Shown: positions 26,478 through 35,239, numbered from the stretch's first letter. The stretch: 64,000 nt of DNA from Pedobacter sp. SYP-B3415 (GCF_004138205.1 NZ_RXNQ01000022.1:124001-188000); one strand, 5' to 3'. Made by a program: numbers and translations. The notes: generated by a model not told the origin, from the letters alone.

Positions 26478-27359
26478 ATGAACGCATCGTCTGCACTTAA
26501 ATATAACCTGACACGTATTGCGCCTACGCCCAGCGGATTTCTTCATCTGGGCAATGTATATAATTTTGCGCTCACCGCGCGATTGGCCAGGAAGCATAAT
26601 GCTGACATCCTGTTGCGTATCGATGACATGGACCAGGACAGGGTGAATATCGCCTACCTGCAGGACATTTTTGACACCCTTTCCTTTCTTGACATACCGT
26701 TTAACCGCGGCCCTAAAGATGTCCGGGAACTCTATGCAAATTTTTCACAGACAAACCGCATGGTCATTTATGAGCAGATGCTACATCAGTTGCTGGAAAC
26801 AGGACGGATATTCGCCTGCAATTGTTCCCGCAGCAAAATCCTCAAACGTAGTCCCACAGGAACATATCCGGGTACCTGCCGTGACAAAAAGATCGATCCC
26901 GGCACACCGGGCGTAGCCTGGCGACTGCGCACCAGCCATCACACAGCGATCATCGTCAAGGCGCCTGACGGTTACAACGCCTTCTTTTTACCCGAAAGCC
27001 AGCGCGATCTGGTCGTCCGCAAGAAAGATGGCTTTCCTTCCTACCAATTAACGTCGCTTGCCGATGACCTGCATTTTGGCACTGACCTGATTGTGCGCGG
27101 GAAAGACCTGTGGGACTCAACCCTGGCCCAACTTTATATTGCTTCCCTGATTAAGGCAAAACCATTTGCGGATGTGACATTTGTTCACCATGATTTACTC
27201 ACACATGCAGACGGCACCAAATTATCAAAGTCCGCGGGCGCAACATCCATTCAGCACCTTAGAAAAGAGGGTAAGAGCGCTTCAGATATCTACCGGCTTC
27301 TCGGAACATTAACCGGCCAGTCAGGGCAGTTAAATAGCTGGCAGGATCTCTCTGTTTGA
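26478..27359 (+). CDS. gluQ: GluQ-type tRNA(Asp) glutamyl-queuosine synthetase-like protein
   Basis: 293 aa from Met at 26478. A class I synthetase catalytic core lacking the anticodon-binding domain: HIGH-like PTPSGFLHLGN (17-26) and KMSKS-like TKLSKS (to 252). A zinc-binding insertion has CNCSRSK, then GTYPGTC, the arrangement of GluQ-RS. Full GltX would be about 200 residues longer, so this is the short paralogue that attaches glutamate to queuosine in tRNA(Asp). The IDDMDQDR stretch replaces the usual RIEDTD-type motif. The gene symbol rests on architecture; a truncated GltX of other function is possible. Confidence 0.82.
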   Translation: MNASSALKYNLTRIAPTPSGFLHLGNVYNFALTARLARKHNADILLRIDDMDQDRVNIAYLQDIFDTLSFLDIPFNRGPKDVRELYANFSQTNRMVIYEQMLHQLLETGRIFACNCSRSKILKRSPTGTYPGTCRDKKIDPGTPGVAWRLRTSHHTAIIVKAPDGYNAFFLPESQRDLVVRKKDGFPSYQLTSLADDLHFGTDLIVRGKDLWDSTLAQLYIASLIKAKPFADVTFVHHDLLTHADGTKLSKSAGATSIQHLRKEGKSASDIYRLLGTLTGQSGQLNSWQDLSV

Positions 27360-27432
27360 TGCAGGTTCTCATTTCAGTCCTGAAGGTTCGGGGAGGTGGA
27401 ACAGTCTTTGCCCGCTTTTTCAAAACAACAAA

Positions 27433-27822
27433 ATGAAAAAGGAAACAATTAAGAATATGGCGCGCATCGGTTTGGGCGCAGGTCTTGCGTTTGCCGGAAT
27501 CAGTCACCTGAGCTTTGCCCGGAAAGACTTTCAAGCACAGGTACCGGACTGGGTACCCCTGCGTAAAGATGATACTGTTGTCTATTCGGGCATTGCAGAA
27601 ATCGCCCTGGGCACGGCGCTCATGTTAGCTCCGAAGAAATACCGGAAGCCAGCAGGCTTGCTCGCTGCCGGCTTTTTTGCCGCCGTTTTCCCGGGAAACA
27701 TTTCGCAATACGTAAATCAACGCGATGCATTCGGGCTTGACACTGATGAAAAACGGTTTGTACGGCTATTTTTCCAGCCTGTTCTCATCTGGTGGGCATT
27801 GAAAAGCACTTCCAAAAAATAA
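27433..27822 (+). CDS. DoxX-like small membrane protein
   Basis: 129 aa with about four membrane helices: IGLGAGLAFAGISHLSFA, a second around GIAEIALGTALMLAP, a third GLLAAGFFAAVFPGNIS, and a last VRLFFQPVLIWWAL. The GISHL and PGNISQYVN motifs match the DoxX/MauE-like group often annotated as hypothetical DoxX family. The function is not known. It follows gluQ by 73 bp on the same strand and may be co-transcribed. Confidence 0.82.
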   Translation: MKKETIKNMARIGLGAGLAFAGISHLSFARKDFQAQVPDWVPLRKDDTVVYSGIAEIALGTALMLAPKKYRKPAGLLAAGFFAAVFPGNISQYVNQRDAFGLDTDEKRFVRLFFQPVLIWWALKSTSKK

Positions 27823-27854
27823 CCTTGAGGCGGGGCAGAGACAGGCCGTTGCAT

Positions 27855-28703
27855 TTATTTCCTGATATCAATCGGCGTGCCCTCGCCGACCATAACAAAC
27901 AGCTGGTCAAGGTCAGCATTCTGCATGGCAATACAGCCCGCTGTCCAGTCTTTTGCATTTCGTTTGGCCGGGGTTGTTCCGTGAATGGATATTCCGGAGC
28001 CTGGCTTCACTCCCCTGGCTTTTGCCAGCTTTTTATCTTCGGCATTGGGATACGAAATCAGGTAACTTTTGTAGAACTTGTCTTCCCGGTCATATTTCTG
28101 CTCCAGATGATATTGGCCTTCGGGTGTTCTGCCATCTCCCTCAGTCACCTTATTTCCCGTAGGCGCAAAACCCAGGTCGATTTCAAATTCGGCGAGGTTT
28201 GTGCCCTTTCTGCTCAGGGTGAGTTTACGTTTCGACTTAAGAACGACGATCTTATCAGCTTGCGCCAGCGTAGCGCTGATTTTATTTAGTAGCTCCTGCC
28301 ACGTACTACTGGTATCGGGCTTACGCCAGCTGTCCCAGCGCAGCCTGCTTGCCACGGCATAGTCGTCGCGACTCATGGAATCCATTGCCGCCTCTGTGAC
28401 GCGGTGCAGACGCCAGGTTCCCCGATCCATGAAGATCATGCTTTGCTGGTTGAATACCGCAGGAAGATACTGCCGGAAGCGCAATGGCTGGTCGTGCAGG
28501 TCTTTAACGATGATGGTTGTGTCCATATCCTGAGGCAGGTGGCGAAACAGGGAATCATGCCATTTCAAAGAACCTTCGGGGAGGCGACTTTCCCGTTTGC
28601 CCTGGCCATGTGCATTTTTGGCCGTTGGCACCGTTTTGAACGATTGCCAGATGCAGAGGGCCGCTACGGCGGCAAGCAGAAGGAACAGAAAAAGATATTT
28701 CAT
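27855..28703 (-). CDS. L,D-transpeptidase (YkuD-domain) family protein
   Basis: 282 aa. One N-terminal membrane helix or uncleaved signal (MKYLFLFLLLAAVAALCIW). The YkuD domain occupies about residues 155-282: GFAPTGNKVTEGDGRTPEGQ, then SGISIHGTTPAKRNAKDWT with the conserved His, then AGCIAMQNADLDQLF with the catalytic Cys. These enzymes cross-link peptidoglycan or attach proteins to it in the periplasm. It is convergent with the DoxX-like gene (32 bp apart). Confidence 0.93.
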   Translation of the reverse strand: MKYLFLFLLLAAVAALCIWQSFKTVPTAKNAHGQGKRESRLPEGSLKWHDSLFRHLPQDMDTTIIVKDLHDQPLRFRQYLPAVFNQQSMIFMDRGTWRLHRVTEAAMDSMSRDDYAVASRLRWDSWRKPDTSSTWQELLNKISATLAQADKIVVLKSKRKLTLSRKGTNLAEFEIDLGFAPTGNKVTEGDGRTPEGQYHLEQKYDREDKFYKSYLISYPNAEDKKLAKARGVKPGSGISIHGTTPAKRNAKDWTAGCIAMQNADLDQLFVMVGEGTPIDIRK

Positions 28704-28812
28704 GAATCGGGATTTGGTCGACTGGAAGATAGCGATTTTAATATGATATAAAGTGATTCCTATTTGAACCTTACATATATGACCGGCCGCTTAACGGATT
28801 ATCTTGTTTTTA

Positions 28813-28820
28813 TATTTTTG
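28813..28820 (+). promoter_or_regulatory. -7 promoter box of the hypothetical gene at 28850
   Basis: TATTTTTG, full TAnnTTTG match, 30 bp before the ATG. The surrounding sequence is AT-rich and the -33 element is not clear. Confidence 0.45.
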
Positions 28821-28849
28821 ATTTATAATTAACGCTTAAAAATGAATAT

Positions 28850-29539
28850 ATGTCTCACAAAACTATAGTCCATAATCCTGAATGGATTAGAAAGTTATAT
28901 ATCGAAAACAAAGACAAAATCAATAATAGTCTGAAAACTAGCTATCATTTCAGCTATCCCTCGTTGCTTGCTTTTTTCAGTCGTGAAGTACTTACTGCCG
29001 ATGACGTGATTGCAGGCATCCATATGGTTTATGGCTGGATGCCAAGGGTCTTTAGCTTTTATGGCCGCTCCAAAGAGATGACTGAACGTCAAAATTTTGA
29101 AGAGCTTTTCAAAAAAATCTCATACGTGCAAATGATATTAAACAAAGCCAAATCTCACGTCGAATTGATATCTCTGGAAGAAATTCAAACACTCAAAATG
29201 TTATTTGGTAATTCTGTTGTAGGCACATCTAAATTGTTACATTTTGTCCAACCAGAAAGGTATGCGATCTGGGACAGTCGGGTATGTGCAGTTTTTAGCG
29301 GTCGAAATCGTATTAGCCACGCCATGGCCAGTAATACAGTGTCATTCGAAAACTACCTAAAGGAGATGTTAGTGTTGGTTCAAACTGATGAGGTAAGGGA
29401 AGCCGTTTGTGATCCAGTCATGGCTTCGATCAGAAAACATTCTGAAAATGCCGGAAACCTGGAATTGTCGAGAATAACCCCTCTTCGCGCTTTGGAATTA
29501 ATTCTGTTTTCAGCAGGTTCAGACCTGAATCGGCAGTAG
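28850..29539 (+). CDS. Hypothetical protein, AT-rich, possibly acquired
   Basis: 229 aa, no family recognised with confidence. The C-terminal half contains GTSKLLHFVQPERYAIWDSR, a pattern I associate with uncharacterised all-helical proteins distantly like the HhH/OGG fold, but no catalytic Lys-Asp pair can be placed. No signal peptide or membrane helix is present. Its composition is clearly more AT-rich than neighbours on both sides and codon endings are A/T-biased, a sign of recent transfer. It stands alone between the L,D-transpeptidase and the glycolipid-binding gene. Confidence 0.7.
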   Translation: MSHKTIVHNPEWIRKLYIENKDKINNSLKTSYHFSYPSLLAFFSREVLTADDVIAGIHMVYGWMPRVFSFYGRSKEMTERQNFEELFKKISYVQMILNKAKSHVELISLEEIQTLKMLFGNSVVGTSKLLHFVQPERYAIWDSRVCAVFSGRNRISHAMASNTVSFENYLKEMLVLVQTDEVREAVCDPVMASIRKHSENAGNLELSRITPLRALELILFSAGSDLNRQ

Positions 29540-29614
29540 AAAAATACCGGAATGACTGATCAATACCCCCTTCCAACGGAATGTTCTTTTTCTTAACTTA
29601 CTCAAAACAATCCT

Positions 29615-30178
29615 ATGAAAACAAATCTGCTTTGGACCGGAAGAGAATATTATTCGCTTGAACATTGCCGCGTAGATGTGAATGAAGCGGGTGCAACTGT
29701 TCAGTCAACAATTGTTGGATATTATGAAAACGAGATTCATCAGGCCAATTATCGCATTCTGACAAATTCAGAATGGCAGACGCGCAGTGCAGAGATCGAG
29801 CTTTACCACAGGCGTAGAAAACGTTCGTTTTCCGTACAAAAAGAAGACGACGGACAATGGCAGTGTGACGCTATGCATGCTCCTCAATTTGCCGGCTGTA
29901 CAGAGGTTGACATTGCCATTACGCCTTTTACCAACACCTTACCAATTCGCAGGCTGGGCTTGAGTATTGGCCAGGATGCAGAAATCCGGGTCATTTATTT
30001 TGACCTTTTAAGCAATGAAATCAGGCCTGTGAGCCAGCGGTACACGCGTCTGTCTGAAAACACCTACCGCTATGAAAACATTCCGAACGACTTTGAAGCG
30101 GTGATTGAGGTTGACGATCAGGGCCTGGTTGTAGACTATCCGGGCTTATTTGTTCGTACAGCGGTGCAGCAGGGATGA
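29615..30178 (+). CDS. Putative glycolipid-binding family protein (DUF1089-like)
   Basis: 187 aa, soluble, no signal. The sequence NLLWTGREYYSLEHCRVDV and GYYENEIHQANYRIL, followed by GCTEVDIAITPFTNTLPIRR and QRYTRLSENTYRYENI, matches the putative glycolipid-binding family, single-domain beta-rich proteins of about 190 residues. The biological role is not established. Its last 30 codons overlap an in-frame open stretch of the next gene's longer frame, but that gene probably starts later. Confidence 0.8.
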   Translation: MKTNLLWTGREYYSLEHCRVDVNEAGATVQSTIVGYYENEIHQANYRILTNSEWQTRSAEIELYHRRRKRSFSVQKEDDGQWQCDAMHAPQFAGCTEVDIAITPFTNTLPIRRLGLSIGQDAEIRVIYFDLLSNEIRPVSQRYTRLSENTYRYENIPNDFEAVIEVDDQGLVVDYPGLFVRTAVQQG

Positions 30179-30212
30179 AATTGATTTCAGAGGGTTTTTC
30201 ATTTCAGAGAGT

Positions 30213-30220
30213 TACTTTTG
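30213..30220 (+). promoter_or_regulatory. -7 promoter box of the secreted nuclease gene
   Basis: TACTTTTG, full TAnnTTTG match. Transcription would begin near 30226, downstream of the ATG at 30150 and upstream of the TTG at 30240, which decides the start codon. Confidence 0.5.
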
Positions 30221-30239
30221 CGCCCTTAATCAATTCAAC

Positions 30240-30785
30240 TTGACACATCTTCAGAAACTAAAACTACGCGCTCTTGTCGTTCTCTTCATTTTTTCCTTTC
30301 CACCTGCAATCGCTCCGGCGCAAATAAAACGTGCTCATCAACCAAAATCAGGTGCTGTTGCCTTCAGCGCCCGGGTTACCGGAATAAGCGATGGCGACAC
30401 CATGGAAATTCTTAAAGATGGCAAACCGGTTAAAGTTCGGCTGGCACATATCGACTGTCCGGAAAAACGCGGGCGGCAGCCTTTTGGCAACGCAGCAAAA
30501 GCTGCGTTGTCGAACCTCTGTTTTAACCAGCAGGTTACCGTTTTTCCTCAAAACTATGACCGCTACCGGCGGCTTATTGCCGTAGTCAGGAACGCGCGCG
30601 GGCAGATCGTAAACCAGGAAATGGTGCGCATGGGCATGGCCTGGCATTTTAAAAAGTATTCGTCTGATGAACTTTACACCCGCCTGGAAATAAAAGCAAG
30701 GGACAGCCGGATTGGCCTGTGGCAGGACGCCCATCCGGTTGCGCCGTGGCAATGGCGTAAACAGAAATATAAGCGAACGGGATAA
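30240..30785 (+). CDS. Secreted thermonuclease-like (SNase) nuclease, probable TTG start
   Basis: 181 aa from TTG 30240. This start gives a proper signal peptide (LRALVVLFIFSFPPAIAPAQ) and lies just after the TACTTTTG box; the only upstream ATG (30150) lies within the preceding gene. The SNase domain follows: VTGISDGDTMEIL, KVRLAHIDCPEKRG with the catalytic Arg and Glu, YDRYRRLIAVV, and MGMAWHFKKYS. It is a Ca2+-dependent DNA/RNA phosphodiesterase acting outside the cytoplasm. Family assignment is firm; the start is moderately sure. Confidence 0.85.
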   Translation: MTHLQKLKLRALVVLFIFSFPPAIAPAQIKRAHQPKSGAVAFSARVTGISDGDTMEILKDGKPVKVRLAHIDCPEKRGRQPFGNAAKAALSNLCFNQQVTVFPQNYDRYRRLIAVVRNARGQIVNQEMVRMGMAWHFKKYSSDELYTRLEIKARDSRIGLWQDAHPVAPWQWRKQKYKRTG

Positions 30786-30848
30786 AATATGGCTCTCTGA
30801 TATAAACAGCTGCCGAACATTTATGGCTGCTCCGGTGTATCTAATTGC

Positions 30849-32396
30849 ATGACCGCCGAAAAAGAGCAGCCCGTACCTCCCCGTTCTTACCTGTTGCTCA
30901 TTCTCCTTTTCTCGGGTTTGAAGCTGTTGCTGCATTTTCTTGCCAATTCGAATTACGGCCTGCATTCTGATGAGCTTTATTATATCTCACTGGGAAAACA
31001 CCTGCAGTGGGGTTATCTGGACAATGGCCCCTTTACGCCCGCTGTTGCTGCATTCATTGCGCAGATAAACGAAAGCTCCACTTTCCTGTACCGGCTGCTT
31101 CCCACAATTTTTTCTGCTGCTACAGTCTGCCTCGCCGGCCTGGCCTCCTGGTATCTCGGCGGCGGCCGGCTTGCTATTGCTATATCCTGCACCGCCATGC
31201 TCTGTTCGCCCGCTTACCTCGCAACGGGCTATTTTCTGCAGCCCGTGGCCTTCGAACAATTCTTCTGGACAGCTGGGGCGTTTTTTTTGTTGCGGTTTTT
31301 CCAAACCCAACGTCTTTTCCTGCTACTCATTGCTTCAGCTTCCTTTGCCTGCGGCACGCTGAATAAATATAGCGTAATTGTTTATTTTGTTGCCCTTGTT
31401 GCCGGACTGCTGATTTACAACCGCAAGGATTTTAAGCCAGCCGCGATTTGGGCGGTTATAGCCGCGGGCCTGCTGATTATTCCAAATCTGATGTGGCAGA
31501 TCAACAATGACCTGCCTTTTCTGCGTTATCTAACCGTGCTGAAAGAGAAAACGGTTGAGCCGAATGCCGGCGAATTTTTGCTGCAGCAATTACTGGCACA
31601 TGGCTCTGGGCTTGCGGTCTGGTCTGCCGGTCTCATATCTCTGCTGTTCTGGCCTGCCCTGCGCCGCTACCGCTTTCTGGCCTTTGCGACGCTCCTCATC
31701 ATCGCTTTTTTTACCATCTCAGGCGGAAAGATCTATTATACCCTGGGCGCTTTTCCGCTACTCTTTGCTGCCGGAAGCGTATGCTGGGAAAAACTGCTTT
31801 GTAAAGCCCCCCGGTTCTGGACATACAATTTATTTTGTCTGCACCTGCTGCCTGTTTTGGTCGCGCTGCCGGCGATTATCCCCGTTTTGCCCCTGCATCA
31901 TATGTTTGGTTATTTCAAAGCGGTGGCTCCATATACCGCGCATACCGCTTTGCTTGAATGGCCGGATGGCAATAAACATGATCTACCGGCCTTCTATGCC
32001 GATATGCTGGGCTGGCCGGAGCTTTCAGCGCAGGTTGATTCAGCTTATAAAACGCTAAATCAAACACAGAAAAATGACATGATGATTGTTACTGACGGGT
32101 ATGCAGTAACCGCAGCGCTCTCGCATTTTAAAAAACCGGATCTGCCTGCCGTTCATACCTGTGATAACAGCATTACACAATGGTCTGCTGCAGATCCTGA
32201 ATCGGGAAATGTGCTTCTTATAACATGCAAAAGCCAGGCAGATGTAAGCCGCCTGGCCAGAAAAACGCTGTTATTAAATACTTTCACGCAGCCTCATGCG
32301 ATCGGGCACGGTACAAAGACATACCTGCTCATCCGACCGCTCCCTGCTTTTTCAGACTGGTACAAAAGCGAACGCAAAAAATTCGTCGGCCGATAA
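30849..32396 (+). CDS. GT39-family (ArnT/PMT-like) membrane glycosyltransferase
   Basis: 515 aa with about 9-10 membrane helices. The first luminal loop has the acidic catalytic pair in NYGLHSDELYYISLGKHL, then GYLDNGPFTPAVAAF, typical of dolichyl/undecaprenyl-phosphate-sugar transferases of the GT39/GT83 type. The C-terminal third is a soluble periplasmic domain. It would move a sugar from a lipid-phosphate carrier to a lipid or protein acceptor; none is indicated by neighbours. It is 63 bp after the nuclease gene and convergent with the SDR gene. Confidence 0.88.
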   Translation: MTAEKEQPVPPRSYLLLILLFSGLKLLLHFLANSNYGLHSDELYYISLGKHLQWGYLDNGPFTPAVAAFIAQINESSTFLYRLLPTIFSAATVCLAGLASWYLGGGRLAIAISCTAMLCSPAYLATGYFLQPVAFEQFFWTAGAFFLLRFFQTQRLFLLLIASASFACGTLNKYSVIVYFVALVAGLLIYNRKDFKPAAIWAVIAAGLLIIPNLMWQINNDLPFLRYLTVLKEKTVEPNAGEFLLQQLLAHGSGLAVWSAGLISLLFWPALRRYRFLAFATLLIIAFFTISGGKIYYTLGAFPLLFAAGSVCWEKLLCKAPRFWTYNLFCLHLLPVLVALPAIIPVLPLHHMFGYFKAVAPYTAHTALLEWPDGNKHDLPAFYADMLGWPELSAQVDSAYKTLNQTQKNDMMIVTDGYAVTAALSHFKKPDLPAVHTCDNSITQWSAADPESGNVLLITCKSQADVSRLARKTLLLNTFTQPHAIGHGTKTYLLIRPLPAFSDWYKSERKKFVGR

Positions 32397-32431
32397 TATC
32401 GGTATGTAGTTGCCGTTCCGGCGAAGCCGAC

Positions 32432-33217
32432 CTAAAGATTCATTCCGCCAGATATCTCAATGCGCTGCGCAGTGATCCACCTTGCTTCGTCCGTACACAA
32501 AAAGGCAACAACGGCACCGATATCTTCAGGAAGCCCTACGCGCCCCAGTGCGGTAACAGAAGCAATGTGTTTATTCAATTCAGGACTATCACGAACTGCG
32601 CCACCCTGGATATCGGTTTCGATCGCTCCGGGAGCAACGGCATTTACGCGGATGCCTCTATCGCCAAGTTCCTTTGCCTGGTACCTGGTCAACACCTCCA
32701 TTGCGCCTTTCATGGCTGCATAGGCCGCATACCCTGGTGTAGCGAAACGCGCCAGGCCTGTAGAAATATTCACAATCCCACCGCCATCGTTTAAAAGCGG
32801 CAGCAACTTTTGTGTAAGGAAAAAAGGACCTTTGAAGTGTACGCCCGAAAGCTGGTCAAAATGTTCTTCAGACGTTTCAGCAAAGCTGCTTCCATGAATG
32901 AAGCCGGCATTGTTAATCAGGAAATCAAGTCTTTCGACTGCCATTTCATCGGCGAGTTTTTTCTGCAGCCGGGTGATGAAAGCATCGTAAGAACCAGCCT
33001 GCAGGATGTCGAGCTGTATTGCTGTGGCTTTCCTGCCCATTGCTTTGATTTCTGCTACTACGCTGTCTGCCTCTGTGCTGCCAGACTGGTAGGTAAGCAC
33101 TACATGAAGTCCTTTCTTTGCCAGGTTAAGCGCCATATCTTTTCCAAGCCCGCGGCTTCCGCCGGTAACGAGCGCAATTTTTGCTGCCCCGTCTGTATTG
33201 ATGATCTCATTGTTCAT
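32432..33217 (-). CDS. Short-chain dehydrogenase/reductase (SDR)
   Basis: 261 aa from Met at 33217 (MNNEIINTDGAAKIALV). Rossmann fold with VTGGSRGLG at the cofactor site, NNAG (LINNAGFIHG), catalytic Ser in IVNISTGLA and the YAAYAAMKGA motif (Tyr-x3-Lys). The Gly-rich loop followed by a basic/Ser context suggests NADP(H). It is 74 bp downstream of the AraC gene on the same strand, so that regulator probably controls it. The substrate is unknown. The in-frame extension to 33289 has no homology. Confidence 0.93.
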   Translation of the reverse strand: MNNEIINTDGAAKIALVTGGSRGLGKDMALNLAKKGLHVVLTYQSGSTEADSVVAEIKAMGRKATAIQLDILQAGSYDAFITRLQKKLADEMAVERLDFLINNAGFIHGSSFAETSEEHFDQLSGVHFKGPFFLTQKLLPLLNDGGGIVNISTGLARFATPGYAAYAAMKGAMEVLTRYQAKELGDRGIRVNAVAPGAIETDIQGGAVRDSPELNKHIASVTALGRVGLPEDIGAVVAFLCTDEARWITAQRIEISGGMNL

Positions 33218-33291
33218 GATACAAAAGTAGGCGGGGTATCGGGGCGGGGGGTTGCGAACATCAATCTGATGTTTGCAAAAAACAATCATTG

Positions 33292-34224
33292 TTAGGCGCG
33301 AAACTTCTGCGGTGTTGTGCCGGTTTGCCGTTTAAAGAAGTTCGAGAAATGGGCGACTTCTTCAAATCCGAGCACGTAGGCTACTTCAGATATATTCCAG
33401 CCGGTGTGTCTCAGCAGGATGCTTGCCTCCTGTATAATCCTGTTGCTGATGATCTCTGTTGTCGTTTTACCCGTATACTCCTTCAGAACTTTGTTCAGAT
33501 GGTTCACATGAACCGCCAGGCGGTTTGCATAATCACCCGCCGTTCTGAGCGTGAGGCGCTGCTGCAGCGAATCAATTGGAAACTGTCGCTCAAGCAATTC
33601 GATAAAGAGGGAGCCGATGCGGTGACCGGCATTGTTGCTGGCATACAATTTTGATGCAGGCTGCAGCTTCTGACCAAAATGGATCAGCTCCATCACCATG
33701 TTGCGCAGCAGGTCATATTTGTACCGGTAATCGGAACTTAACTCCCGCTGCATTTTAACAAAAATATGTTGTGCTTCTGCCGCTTCGCTTGAAGACAGTT
33801 GAAAAATAGGGTGTTCACCGGGACTGAAAATCGGCAGTTCATCGATCACTACGCCGGTCTTCTGACGGTTTACAAAATCCGCAGTGAATACGCAGAAAAG
33901 TGCCGATTGTTTCTTTTCAAGCGGCAGCCAGTTATAAGGAATCTTGGGCGTTGCAAAAAGCAGTGCCTGGTCTTCAATATCAATTACCTTATCGGCATAC
34001 TCTGCACGGTTTCGCCCTTCAATAAAACTGATCTTGTAATAAGCCCGTTTGCTGTAGGGCATGATATGTTTACCTGTCGATTCATCAAGGAGATTCTCAA
34101 GTGCAAAGACATTAAAATGGCCGATCTCTTTATCAATGGCTTCCGGAAGCAGGCTTTGTACACTGTTTCCGGAAACCGCTGCCATTTCCTGATAAAACTC
34201 TTCGAGCGAGGTTTCTTTGTTCAT
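33292..34224 (-). CDS. AraC-family transcription regulator
   Basis: 310 aa. An N-terminal ligand-binding part (about 1-195) is followed by the double HTH of AraC proteins: RTAGDYANRLAVHVNHLNKV for helix pair one and GWNISEVAYVLGFEEVAHFS, then FFKRQTGTTPQKFRA at the C-terminus. The typical AraC/SDR pairing suggests it senses a small molecule handled by the SDR. Its own promoter is the TATATTTG box at 34289-34296. Confidence 0.93.
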   Translation of the reverse strand: MNKETSLEEFYQEMAAVSGNSVQSLLPEAIDKEIGHFNVFALENLLDESTGKHIMPYSKRAYYKISFIEGRNRAEYADKVIDIEDQALLFATPKIPYNWLPLEKKQSALFCVFTADFVNRQKTGVVIDELPIFSPGEHPIFQLSSSEAAEAQHIFVKMQRELSSDYRYKYDLLRNMVMELIHFGQKLQPASKLYASNNAGHRIGSLFIELLERQFPIDSLQQRLTLRTAGDYANRLAVHVNHLNKVLKEYTGKTTTEIISNRIIQEASILLRHTGWNISEVAYVLGFEEVAHFSNFFKRQTGTTPQKFRA

Positions 34225-34288
34225 CTATCGGAATGTTTTCGGGCTTGTCAGCCGCCGGCGTTCGAATTACCGAACACTTTGCAAAATT

Positions 34289-34304
34289 CAAATATATAAA
34301 TTTG
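34289..34304. promoter_or_regulatory. Palindromic promoter region of the AraC gene
   Basis: Minus strand 34289-34296 reads TATATTTG (full TAnnTTTG). The plus strand 34297-34304 reads TAAATTTG, also a full match, so the 16 bp form a near-palindrome with a -7 box in each direction. Only the minus gene is supported; no plus-strand gene follows. Confidence 0.5.
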
Positions 34305-34389
34305 CACCGGTGGCACGAATCACCACAGCACATTCCGGCGGCGTGGAAAGTAACGTTAACGATCTGCCAAGCACCTGAACGATCAGAAA

Positions 34390-35115
34390 TTATTTATTTA
34401 CCCGGCTCCAGACCTCATAGATCTTGGCGCCTTTGCTGCTTAATCCGCTATGGTGCCAGTGGCCGTCCTGAAGTTTACCATCAAAAGTTAAAGAGGCGCC
34501 GACACGGCTTGCATCGCGCGAGAAGAATTCGATTTTCTCTGTATACTTTCCGTTTGTGAAGGTATATGACCCGCCCCCGGTTCCTGAAAACTGTTTTTTG
34601 CCGGGATCTATCGCTACCCATTGAAATTTCGTACCGGTCAGAAGTTTATAAGTCTGCCTTGTTCCTGTCTGGTGAATGTTGGCAACCTTACCGTCATCGC
34701 CGGCCCGGCCGGTTATGCGCCATACGCCTGCCAAAGGAGCTTTGCCATCATCAACTCTTGTAAAGCCTACTTCAGCCTCGGGCATTTGCAAAACGAGTTT
34801 ATCGCCGGCTACGCTGAAAGGTACGTTCATTGCCGACCCTACCCGGGTAGAATCAGCGGCATCGTATAAAATGGTTGCGGCGATCGCATTGTTCTTCACC
34901 TCGTACGTTCCTCCCTGACTCGACAAAAACTGGCTGCCGCTTTGCACGGTATGAAAAAAATATCCGTCCTGGAAAAACAGGTGATGCTGGTTATTGCCTT
35001 CGTTAAGCTGCCATGCACCGGCTAGCGCAGTGGTTTGAGCCTGAACGGAAATGCTTGCCATACACAGGATGGTGAGAAAAAACAGGGCGCTGATTTTTTT
35101 GAATTTGCTTATCAT
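34390..35115 (-). CDS. Secreted protein with two lipocalin-like repeats
   Basis: 241 aa from Met at 35115 (MISKFKKISALFFL), a clear signal peptide ending ISVQAQ; the longer frame to 35223 crosses a terminator. The mature protein contains two related beta-rich domains of about 100 residues: LAGAWQLNEGNNQHHLFF with DSTRVGSAMNVPFSV, and LAGVWRITGRAGDDGKV with DASRVGASLTFDG. The repeated A(S/D)RVG motif marks the duplication. Function unknown; such proteins appear as 'membrane or secreted protein' in Bacteroidota. It follows the GH172 gene but beyond its terminator, so it may be separate from that operon. Confidence 0.78.
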   Translation of the reverse strand: MISKFKKISALFFLTILCMASISVQAQTTALAGAWQLNEGNNQHHLFFQDGYFFHTVQSGSQFLSSQGGTYEVKNNAIAATILYDAADSTRVGSAMNVPFSVAGDKLVLQMPEAEVGFTRVDDGKAPLAGVWRITGRAGDDGKVANIHQTGTRQTYKLLTGTKFQWVAIDPGKKQFSGTGGGSYTFTNGKYTEKIEFFSRDASRVGASLTFDGKLQDGHWHHSGLSSKGAKIYEVWSRVNK

Positions 35116-35186
35116 GGGTTTTGTATTGGTTATTCCCGCAGGGACTATTAAAGATAAACAAATGTCAGAACATCCGGGCCGGCAAT

Positions 35187-35221
35187 AAAAAAAAGGAGGA
35201 TACTGCCGTATAATATCCTCC
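35187..35221 (-). terminator. Rho-independent terminator after the PL8/GH88/GH172 operon
   Basis: On the minus strand, just after the GH172 stop, GGAGGATA (35221-35214) pairs with TATCCTCC (35202-35195), followed by eight T (35194-35187). The stem is 8 bp and perfect. It ends the locus-2 transcript. Confidence 0.8.
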
Positions 35222-35239
35222 AATCTGCAAAAAAAATCC

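Noticed and set aside
28850-29539. Assignment of the orphan gene as an 8-oxoguanine glycosylase
   Set aside because: Only a short helical pattern is shared; the catalytic Lys and Asp of that family cannot be placed.
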